Of a stretch of 64,000 nt of DNA, positions 44,073 through 52,700 are shown piece by piece (the first letter of the stretch is position 1; each line of letters opens with the position of its first letter). The DNA comes from an uncultured Gemmiger sp. (lineage in GTDB: Bacteria > Bacillota > Clostridia > Oscillospirales > Ruminococcaceae): the NCBI GenBank assembly GCA_944382785.1, contig CALWNO010000007.1, forward strand, positions 1 through 64,000. Direction: 5' to 3'. The notes beneath the pieces were generated by a model. That model was given only the letters and a program-made list of their open reading frames with translations. It did no database searches and was not told where the DNA came from. Made by a program: the position numbers and the translations under genes.

Positions 44073-47000
44073 TTAGGCCTGCGCTTCGTCCTGTTCATCG
44101 GGTTCCTGTTTGTCTTTCATGCTCAGAACCGCGATGACGATCTGGATCACCGCAAGGATGACCATGAGCAGCGTCCAGCGGTCCACAAAGGCCATGGGCT
44201 GGCTCATGTCCTCGGTCAGCAGGAAGGCCACAATGGCGCCGATGCCCGGAATCAGGCTGGCCACACGCCAGAAGCCATGCTTCTTGACGGTGTATTCTTC
44301 CTTGCCTTCCTCATCCTCCTTGCGCTTCTTGCCCAGATAGCCGACGAGCAAAACCACGCTGCCCAGAGCGGTAAGAACCGCCAGAATCAGGTTGAGCAGT
44401 GCCCAGGCTCCGGTATTGCCGGCCAGAGGGGTTGCCTCCTCGGCGATGGACTCTTCCTCCCCGGCTTCGGGAGCCAGCGGGGTTTCCTCGTCCGGAAGCT
44501 GTTCTTCCGCCGGTTCCTCAGCCTCCGCTTCCGGTGCCGCGGTCACGGCAGGACCGGCCGGGGCAGTAGGCGTGGTGGGAGTGGTGGTCGTGGTAGCGGG
44601 CAGAGTGGGCGCGGGGGTCTCGGTGGGAGTGGGCGTGACAGCCGCAGCTTCCCCGACCGCCTTGTAATAGAAGGTGATAACATTCTCCCCGGTGCCGATG
44701 GTCAGGCTCTGGGGGTTCTTGTCGCTGGTCACGGTGTACCCGGCAATATCCGGGGCGGTTTCGGTCACGGTGGTGCCGAAGGTCTGGCCGCCCACCGTCT
44801 TGGAACCGGCCACCTCATACCCGGTGCCGTCCTCCAGATACCGGACGGTATAGCTCAGGTCGGTGCGGATGGTGAAATGGGCCGTAAAGACGGTGTCCTG
44901 ATTGGTTGCATCCAGGTCACGGATGTCCTGCACGCTGGAACAGGTCTGGCCCTGATCCGTGGTGAAGTTGGTGAAGGAATAGCCGTCGGCAGGGGATACT
45001 GCAATCTGCGCCTTAGGCTGTTTCACCGGTTTTTCGGCGGTCTGCCAGTTGTCCTGCCAGTTGTCGGTGGTATACACCTCGTAAACCTGGCCGCTCACCG
45101 TGCCGTTGCCGGCGCTGACATACTGGAAAATGGTCTGGAACACATCGGGAATTCCGTCTCCCGTCTCCCCGGAGGGATCTGCGGGGTCAGTCTGGCCCTT
45201 GTCGTCGGCAAAGATGGTGAAATCGCCGCTGACGGTGGTGATGGCATAGTTGCTGTTCACCGCGCTGTCCTCATCCACCACAACGGACAACACGCCGGGA
45301 TACTGGTCCACATCTTCCACATCCTTATTGGTGCGGACGATGGTAAATTCCAGGGTTTCTCCCGCCACTGCATTGTCCACAGTGGCACCGAACGCCGCCT
45401 TGAAATCCGGGTCCTCGGCGCCGGCGATCTTGTAGGCATCATGGGCGGTGATGGTAACGGCACGGGCGGTCACCGTGAAGTTGCCGTCCACGAAGCTCAC
45501 CAGGTAGTTGCCCTGGTCCTCATCACCGGTCACATGGATGGGATAGATATCCACATCCTCGCCCTCTTCCCGGGCCACGGTGTATTCCACCGTGTCCCCG
45601 TTCAGGGTGCCGCTCACGGTGGCGGTCAGTTCGGGATCGGCTTCCCCGTAGGTCTTGCCTGCATCCACCGCCGTGACCGTCACAGCCTTCGGGTTGATGA
45701 TCTTGTCAACCGTGATGTTCTTGGTCTCATAGTTGGGGCTGGTGAAGGTCACCACCACATCTTCCTGGCTGTCGCTCACGTTGAGGGCATCCGCGGTGGT
45801 TTCCTCTCCGTTCACCGTGTAGCTCACCGTTACATTCTCGGTGTTGGTCAGCTGGATGGTGTGGCTCTTGCCGTCATACTCCACCTGGAAGCCTTCGGCG
45901 TAGGCCTGGGCATCGGTCAGGGTTGCCTTGCCGATGGTGAAGTTGCCGTCCACGAAGCTCACCAGGTAGTTGCCCTGGTCCTCATCACCGGTCACATGGA
46001 TGGGATAGGTATCCACATCCTCGCCCTCTTCCCGGGCCACGGTGTATTCCACCGTGTCCCCGTTCAGGGTGCCGCTCACGGTGGCGGTCAGTTCGGGATC
46101 GGCTTCCCCGTAGGTCTTGCCTGCATCCACCGCCGTGACCGTCACGGGCTTCGGGGTGATGATCTTGTCAACCGTGATGTTCTTGGTCTCATAGTTGGGG
46201 CTGGTGAAGGTCACCACAACCCCTTCCTGGCTGTCGCTCACGTTGAGGGCATCCGCGGTGGTTTCCTCTCCGTTCACCGTGTAGCTCACCGCCACATTCT
46301 CGGTGTTGGTCAGCTGGATGGTGTGGGTCTTGCCGTCATACTCCACCTGGAAGCCTTCGGCGTAGGCCTGGGCATCGGTCAGGGTTGCCTTGCCGATGGT
46401 GAAGTTGCCGTCCACGAAGCTCACCAGGTAGTTGCCCTGGTCCTCATCACCGGTCACATGGATGGGATAGGTATCCACATCCTCGCCCTCTTCCCGGGCC
46501 ACGGTGTATTCCACCGTGTCCCCGTTCAGGGTGCCGCTCACGGTGGCGGTCAGTTCGGGATCGGCTTCCCCGTAGGTCTTGCCTGCATCCACCGCCGTGA
46601 CCGTCACAGCCTTCGGGTTGATGGTCAGGCTGCCGCTGGCCTTTGTAATATTGTACAAATAGGTGACATCATTTCCGTCACCATCCACAACTTTCAGAGA
46701 AGCAATGGTATGTTCCCCGGTCTGATTCACGTTGATCACGTCGGGGGTGACCGTGGTGACTGCCTGCAGGGTGTGACCGTCTGCCAGGGCGCCCGCCGTC
46801 AGCTGCACGCCGTTGGTGGCCTTGATGGCGGTGCCGTCATAGGTTTTCTGCAGATCATCGGCCTTGACAGTGATGGCCGTCTGTTGTTCAAAATGGGCGG
46901 TATACACCTGGTCCGCGGACACCTCGCCCGGTTCCAGGGTCGCTTCGGTTCCGGCCTCAGTACCGTTCTGGTCCGTCCAGTTCACAAAATACCAGCCACT

Positions 47001-49454
47001 GTTGGCCACGGCGGTGGAGCCTTCTGCCTGGTTGCCGGCTCCCACCTCTTCCGAATCCCGTGTCACGGTGCCCCGCTCCGGGTCGTCCACCTGATACTGG
47101 ACCAGGAACACGATCTGCTGCCACTGGGCAGTCAGCGTAATGTCCGTATTCACGGCCGCGATGGTCTCTGCGCCGTTGTAAATCTGGTTGTCGGCGCTGT
47201 TTTTCCAGCCGGTGAAGGTATAGTTGGTCTTGGACAGATTGCCCTGGCCTTCCACCGTATAGGAATCCCCCTTGACGAGGGTAACGCTGCCGGGCACGCT
47301 GCCTTGGGCGCCGTTGCCGTCATAACTGACGGTCACCAGATCGTCGGAGTCGTCCCGGATGGTGATCTGAACCTGATAGACAAGCTCTTCCGCATCCACA
47401 TCCGGGGTCCAGACGGCGTTGCCGACCCCGCTGTTGCTGTTGAAAGCGGTATGCAGCAGGGTGTTGGCCAGTGTGTACCCGGCCATATTCCGGTAGCTGT
47501 TCAAGACATCCCACCGGACATTGCTGACAGTGGTGCTCTTCAGCAGCGTGCCGGACGCGGTGACAAGGGAGAGATTGACCGTATAGTTCTGCACGTTCTC
47601 CCACTGGGCGTACAGGGTCAGGTCGCTCTGGATGCGGGAAATCTCCGCGCCGCCTGCATACGTGGTGCCGGCCCCGTCTTCCCGGGTGTTCCAGTTAAGG
47701 AACTTATACCCGGAGCGGGTGGGTTCCTGGGTGGTAATGGAGTAATCGGACCCCTTGTCCGGGGTTTCCACCAGGGCGCTGGTCCAGTCGCCGCCGTTGG
47801 CGTTGTAGGTAACCGTAACCGTGTCCCGCTCCCATTCGGCGTACAGATCCACCTGGCTGGTTCCCACCTGGTACTGTCCGCCCAGGTCGTAGTGGGTACC
47901 CTGTCCGTCTGCGCGGGTATTCCATCCCACCAGGGTATAGTTGTCCCAGGTGAAGGTTTCGCTGCCCAGCAGGGCGGCGGTCTTGTTCTGCACCACGGTG
48001 GCTTCCGCGATATCGTTTTCCGGGTTGTTGGAATGGTAGGTGATCTTGGTCAGCCGCTGCACATCATCCTTGAGGACCAGGGCAAAGGCACGAACACCAC
48101 CCTCTCCGGCGTGTTCACTGGAGTAATCACTGTAGTGGAACTCGTAGATACAACCCAATGCCTTGGCCGCCCTGACGGCATTTCTGAAGTTGTACCAGCC
48201 ATTGATAGACTGAATGCTGGAACTATTGATGGAACTGACCGTCCCGTCCTGCTTGCCTGCGGTGAAGGAGACTCCCAGGTCCTCCGGGTCGTAGTCATAG
48301 CCGTCCTGGATTTCCACCTTCACATAGAAGGCAATGGGTTGCTTGCTGGACACATCCACCCGGCCGCCATTGTTGGGCAGGACCTGCAGGTTGGAGTTGC
48401 CGCCAACGCTGTAGTAAATGGTGACGTTGACGCCTTCAATGTTGGTATCGTTGGTGTCGTTGCGGAAGTAATAGTGGTTGCTGGCATAAGTTTCCGCCAA
48501 GACCGCCGGCGCGTCGGCCGCGGCAGCCTCGTCAGCGGTGTCGGATTGCGCGGCCGGTTCTTCCGCCTCATCCCCGGCAGTGGCCGTACCGCCCACAGCC
48601 GCCACCACAAAGGGGCTGAAGGAATCCACCGTGAAGGTCACGGTGCTGTCGTCAATGGTACCCATATCCGCAGAACCGTTTTCCTTCAGGTGCGCGGCAT
48701 ACAGGGTCTGTCCCTCCGCCGCCTGCAGGGAAATGCCGGACAGGGTCACGGTTGCCGACTTGCCTTCCGGCAAAGTATATACATTGCCCTGCGCATCGGT
48801 CAAACTGATATCGTATACTTCAATTTTACGAATATCATTACTATTAACGGCTTCCATCAGGGCCTGCATGTTGTCATCGCCCAGATCATCGCCGCTCATT
48901 TTGGTCACAACGATCTTGGTATCCGCGGGAAGTTCCGCTTCCACGGAAGCGGTCATCCCCTCCACGGCGGCCGAAAGCGTCTGACGGCTGAGCTGCACGG
49001 CATCCGACTCCTGTGCAGGAGACGCCGCATTGTCTGCCGCCGGGGTATCGTTGGATTCTCCGGCATTCTCGGCAGCAGGCGTTTCTTCCGGGATCGCCTG
49101 CGGAGCCTGCACGGGGGCAGCGGTTTCCTCCGGAGCCGCCGTCGGTTCCTCTGTGGGAGCCGCCGTTGTTTCCGTCACTGCCTCATCGGCAGCGATATCG
49201 GGTTCCGGGGTCGGTGTTGCCGGGGTTTCCTCCTCCGATGCCGTCCCTTCTTCGCTGTTTTCCGTGTCGGTTGGCGCCTGTTCATCCACATCCGACCCGG
49301 ACGGTTCGACCGTTTCCGGTGCTGTATCCGCAACGGGGGTCTCGACCGGCACGGTATCATCCGCAAAGGCCTGGACCGGCGTGATGGAAGCCAGCATCGC
49401 AAAGACCAGCAAAACGCTGATCACACGGCGAGCCTTGAACCATAACTTGTCCAT
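44073..49454 (-). CDS. giant surface protein C (InlB-type and MBG repeats, 3-TM anchor)
   Basis: A 1793-residue protein. Signal peptide MDKLWFKARRVISVLLVFAM to QAFADD; an acidic Pro/Thr/Glu stalk (to about 150); a conserved N-terminal domain (about 155-300, ending DSFSPFVVAAVGG); an ectodomain with KVEIQDGYDYD; several InlB-type repeats (VTYNANGGDWTSAL, VSYDGNGAQGSVPG); three MBG-type modules with VDAGKTYGEADPELTATVSG, two and a part of them near identical over 462 bp; then a MucBP-like module, stalk, EEATPLAG and three helices. ATG 49454 follows AAGGGAG. It probably projects from the cell and binds host or mucus ligands. The role is inferred from domain types. Confidence 0.88.
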   Translation of the reverse strand: MDKLWFKARRVISVLLVFAMLASITPVQAFADDTVPVETPVADTAPETVEPSGSDVDEQAPTDTENSEEGTASEEETPATPTPEPDIAADEAVTETTAAPTEEPTAAPEETAAPVQAPQAIPEETPAAENAGESNDTPAADNAASPAQESDAVQLSRQTLSAAVEGMTASVEAELPADTKIVVTKMSGDDLGDDNMQALMEAVNSNDIRKIEVYDISLTDAQGNVYTLPEGKSATVTLSGISLQAAEGQTLYAAHLKENGSADMGTIDDSTVTFTVDSFSPFVVAAVGGTATAGDEAEEPAAQSDTADEAAAADAPAVLAETYASNHYYFRNDTNDTNIEGVNVTIYYSVGGNSNLQVLPNNGGRVDVSSKQPIAFYVKVEIQDGYDYDPEDLGVSFTAGKQDGTVSSINSSSIQSINGWYNFRNAVRAAKALGCIYEFHYSDYSSEHAGEGGVRAFALVLKDDVQRLTKITYHSNNPENDIAEATVVQNKTAALLGSETFTWDNYTLVGWNTRADGQGTHYDLGGQYQVGTSQVDLYAEWERDTVTVTYNANGGDWTSALVETPDKGSDYSITTQEPTRSGYKFLNWNTREDGAGTTYAGGAEISRIQSDLTLYAQWENVQNYTVNLSLVTASGTLLKSTTVSNVRWDVLNSYRNMAGYTLANTLLHTAFNSNSGVGNAVWTPDVDAEELVYQVQITIRDDSDDLVTVSYDGNGAQGSVPGSVTLVKGDSYTVEGQGNLSKTNYTFTGWKNSADNQIYNGAETIAAVNTDITLTAQWQQIVFLVQYQVDDPERGTVTRDSEEVGAGNQAEGSTAVANSGWYFVNWTDQNGTEAGTEATLEPGEVSADQVYTAHFEQQTAITVKADDLQKTYDGTAIKATNGVQLTAGALADGHTLQAVTTVTPDVINVNQTGEHTIASLKVVDGDGNDVTYLYNITKASGSLTINPKAVTVTAVDAGKTYGEADPELTATVSGTLNGDTVEYTVAREEGEDVDTYPIHVTGDEDQGNYLVSFVDGNFTIGKATLTDAQAYAEGFQVEYDGKTHTIQLTNTENVAVSYTVNGEETTADALNVSDSQEGVVVTFTSPNYETKNITVDKIITPKPVTVTAVDAGKTYGEADPELTATVSGTLNGDTVEYTVAREEGEDVDTYPIHVTGDEDQGNYLVSFVDGNFTIGKATLTDAQAYAEGFQVEYDGKSHTIQLTNTENVTVSYTVNGEETTADALNVSDSQEDVVVTFTSPNYETKNITVDKIINPKAVTVTAVDAGKTYGEADPELTATVSGTLNGDTVEYTVAREEGEDVDIYPIHVTGDEDQGNYLVSFVDGNFTVTARAVTITAHDAYKIAGAEDPDFKAAFGATVDNAVAGETLEFTIVRTNKDVEDVDQYPGVLSVVVDEDSAVNSNYAITTVSGDFTIFADDKGQTDPADPSGETGDGIPDVFQTIFQYVSAGNGTVSGQVYEVYTTDNWQDNWQTAEKPVKQPKAQIAVSPADGYSFTNFTTDQGQTCSSVQDIRDLDATNQDTVFTAHFTIRTDLSYTVRYLEDGTGYEVAGSKTVGGQTFGTTVTETAPDIAGYTVTSDKNPQSLTIGTGENVITFYYKAVGEAAAVTPTPTETPAPTLPATTTTTPTTPTAPAGPAVTAAPEAEAEEPAEEQLPDEETPLAPEAGEEESIAEEATPLAGNTGAWALLNLILAVLTALGSVVLLVGYLGKKRKEDEEGKEEYTVKKHGFWRVASLIPGIGAIVAFLLTEDMSQPMAFVDRWTLLMVILAVIQIVIAVLSMKDKQEPDEQDEAQA
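45481..46620 (-). repeat. 462-bp near-identical tandem repeats inside gene C
   Basis: Units start at 45481, 45943 and 46405 (period 462 bp, 154 codons); the third is partial. They encode MBG-type modules separated by TIGKATLTDAQAYAEGFQVEYDGK. The DNA identity is high enough for slipped or homologous recombination, keeping frame. Confidence 0.9.
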
Positions 49455-49531
49455 GATACTTCTCCCTTCCGGGCGTATTGCCGCCCTTGTTGTATGGCCC
49501 TGAAAGCGGGCAAGGATTGATTAGGTTCTCT

Positions 49532-49564
49532 ATCATACACCTGCCCGGTCACAAAACGGTCACA
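49532..49564 (-). promoter_or_regulatory. promoter of gene C with PhoB-type direct repeats
   Basis: On the minus strand: TGTGACC (49564-49558), 4 nt, TGTGACC (49553-49547), 9 nt, TATGAT (49537-49532). The 11-bp repeat period is the OmpR/PhoB activator pattern, replacing the -35. Confidence 0.6.
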
Positions 49565-49704
49565 AAAATGTGTAAGACAGAATTTTATTCATTTATTTGT
49601 GATTGTCCATGATTTCATCTCGATTTTTGTATACTTTTGCGAACAATTTTCACTATCCTTTCACCATTTCCTGATTTTTTTGTGACATGTTTCTGTCTGG
49701 GCAC

Positions 49705-49744
49705 AAAAAAATCCCGTGCAGATCTCTCTGCACGGGATTTTTTA
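49705..49744 (-). terminator. terminator of surface gene D
   Basis: AAAAAATCCCGTGCAGA pairs with TCTGCACGGGATTTTTTT. Bidirectional in appearance; it serves the minus-strand gene D. Confidence 0.85.
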
Positions 49745-49791
49745 TTCAGGCGGGATCTTCCGCCCCGGAGTCAGGGAAACAGGGTCACGCC

Positions 49792-52700
49792 TCAGGCGTT
49801 GGCCGCGTCATCCTCGTCCGGTTCCTGCTTGTCTTTCAGGCTCAGAACCGCAACAACGATCTGGATCACCGCGATGATGACCATGAGCAGGGTCCAGCGG
49901 TCCACAAAGACCATGGGCAGGCTCATGTCTTCAGTCAGGATAAAGGCGATGACGGCACCGATTGCCGGGATCAGACTGGCCAGCCGCCAGCCGCCATGCT
50001 TCTTGACGGTGTATTCCTCATTGCCTTCCTCATCTTCCTTGCGCTTCTTGCCCAGGTAACCGACGAGCAGGATCACGCTGCCCAGAACAGTCAGAATGGT
50101 CAGGATCAGGTTGAGCAGAGCCCAGGCCGCGTCGCCGCCGGCCAGAGGCGTCTGAGCCTCACCGATGCTTTCCTCCTCACCGGCTTCCGGTGCCAGCGGG
50201 GTCTGTTCTTCCGGAACCTCTTCCTCTTCCGCCGGGGCTTCCACTTCTTCCTCCGGAGCCGCGGTCACAGTGGGACCGGCGGGGGTGGTGGGAGTGGTGG
50301 GAGTGGTAGGCGTGGTCGGGGTAGCGGGCGTGGTGGGAAGTACCAGCGGAGTGGGGTTCTCCGTCGGGGTAACGGTAGGTTCGGTAGCAGGACCGATAGC
50401 GCGATAATAGAAGGTGATGATGTTTTCCCCGGTACCGATGGTGATGGTCTGGGGATTGGCGTTGCTCATCAGGCTGTAGCCCGCAATGTCAAGGGCGTAC
50501 TCGGTCACGCTGGTGCCCAGGGTCTGGCCGCCCACAGTCTTGGGGCTGGCAAGCTCGCGGGCCGTGTTGTCCTCCAGGTACCGCACGGTGTAGCTCAGGT
50601 TGTTGACTGCGGTGAAGTACACGGTGAAGACCATATCATCGCTGTAGCTGCTCTTGCGCAGATCTTCCAGACTGGCGTAGGTCTTGCCATTGCTGTCCGC
50701 AATATGATCAAACCGATAGCCGCTTGCCGGCGTCACCGTAATGTCTGCATCAGGATTTGCCGTCGGGTGAGCGGGAGTTTGCCAGGTTTCTTCCCATTGA
50801 TCATTGCTGTGAGTTTCATAAACCGTTCCGCTCACAGTGCCGTTTCCGCCGCTGACATACTGGAAGATGGTCTGGAAATCATCGGGGGTGCCGTCCTTGC
50901 CGTGAGTATCCTTGTCGCCTTCCTGGTCAGCAAAGATAGTGAAGGTACCGGGATTGACGGTAATGGTGTAGTTCTTGCTGGCATTTTCGGCAAGAGTCAC
51001 AGTGATTTCATAATCATCGGGTTCTTCACCGGGGACTCGCTGAACCGTGTATTCCGATTCCAGAGGATCCGCCTTTGCACTCAGGCCGTCATCACCGACA
51101 ATCGTCACTTTCCATTCTTCCGGATCGTCTTCGCCTTGCACTTTGTAAGCATCGTTGGCCGTAATAGTAATCGGACGAGCATAAATCTCGAGTTTGCCGT
51201 CTGCTGTCACAATATTGCTGTAGCAGTTTGTGACATCCATTCCCTCAGCGTTGAAGACCTTGCACGACGAGACTTCATTGGTTGTCTTGCCCACACTCTG
51301 GATGATTCCGCTGATCAAAACTTCCAGATGATCGCCTTCCGCCAAGCTATCCAAAGAATAGACCTGATAGGTCTCATCTGTCAGCGGGTCGCCATCATAA
51401 GTTTTGTCCGCACTGGCCGCAATCACATCAATCCGCGTGTCAATGGGGGTAACAGTCAGCGCGCCGGGCACAAATTCAATGGCATATTTTGCCGTGACAT
51501 CCTCCGTGCCCTTAAGTACGGTAACCGTCACAGGCGACGCGGAGTCATCCGTATCGTTGCCGGTAAGCGGCTCCTCTGTAACCAGCATGCTGGAAGGCGC
51601 CTGGTAATTGGCCACTGTCACTGTATACTCATTGGGGATCTTCTCGCCGGTACCCAGGACAGCAGTCATCGCAGGAGTGTTTTCGTCGATTTCGTCATCC
51701 CAGTCATAGCCATACTGCACCTGACCGTTGTACGTCACCGTCTTGTTCTCGATGGTAACCGTCAGGTCATAGACATCGGGGACGCCGTTATTGTTGTTGT
51801 CCTTGCCGTAATAGACCTCGATGGTGGTATCATCCGTCACATTCTGGATAAAACCGGTGGCTTTATCCTTGTTTTCGTTGGTGTATTCAAAGACAGTCTG
51901 GCCGCCGGAGATCACCTTTTCCAGCACATAGCCGCCCTCCATGGTCTTGGGGAGCACCAGATCCTGGCCTTCGGCAACGCCGACCGTAACGGTGGCGCCG
52001 TAGGTGGTTTCGACCTGCGCAGGATACGCCTCACCAAGGCCGGAGACAGGCTCTTCGTCCTTGAAGTAGCTTACAGGGACCGTAACTTCTTTGTCCTGCC
52101 ACACGGCATAAAGCGTCATGCTTTCATCGCCCATGGTGAACAAAGTGTCCGCTACCGTGGCATCGGGATCTGTAGACCAGCCGGCAAACTTCTTGCCATC
52201 GCCGGCCATCGGCGTTTCTGTACCAGAATAGGTCGGTACCGTGATGGTTTCGTCCTTTTCGTACGTCTTCTCGTCTTTCGGAAGAGTAGCCTCCTGGCCG
52301 TTGATCGTCACGGGCTCCTCGGTGTTCCAGTCATAGGTGACCGTGCCCTTGATGGTCAGGGTACCAGGAATAATGTTCACAGTATACTGTTCCGACACGT
52401 CATTGCCGCTGGCATCCAGGACCACAGCCGTGGGATTTTTGTCCACAGTACCGGTATAGACCGTAGCAGCATTGGTAACATTGGTACCAGCAGCGGCCGT
52501 ATATCCGGTAATGCTCTCAACGTGATGGGAAGCCTCCTTCAGGCCAGTAACCACAGATTTCCCCTCATCGCTGGCCACAAAACCGTAACCGTACTGCTCT
52601 TGACCGTCATAGGTGGTTTCCTTGTTTTCAATCTGAATGGTCAGCTCGATCTTCTTTTCAAAGACGGCGTAGTAGGTTGCATCTCCCTGCACATTGGTAG

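Larger units (their letters stand above)
49455..49791. other. 337-bp spacer between surface genes D and C
   Basis: AT-rich spacer with the gene C promoter (49532-49564) and the gene D terminator (49705-49744). No gene is seen. Confidence 0.5.

Noticed and set aside
44067..49445. 1792-codon open frame on the plus strand, opposite surface gene C
   Set aside because: It mirrors gene C almost exactly, has no ribosome-binding site or domain, and its composition is what GC-biased antisense codons give.
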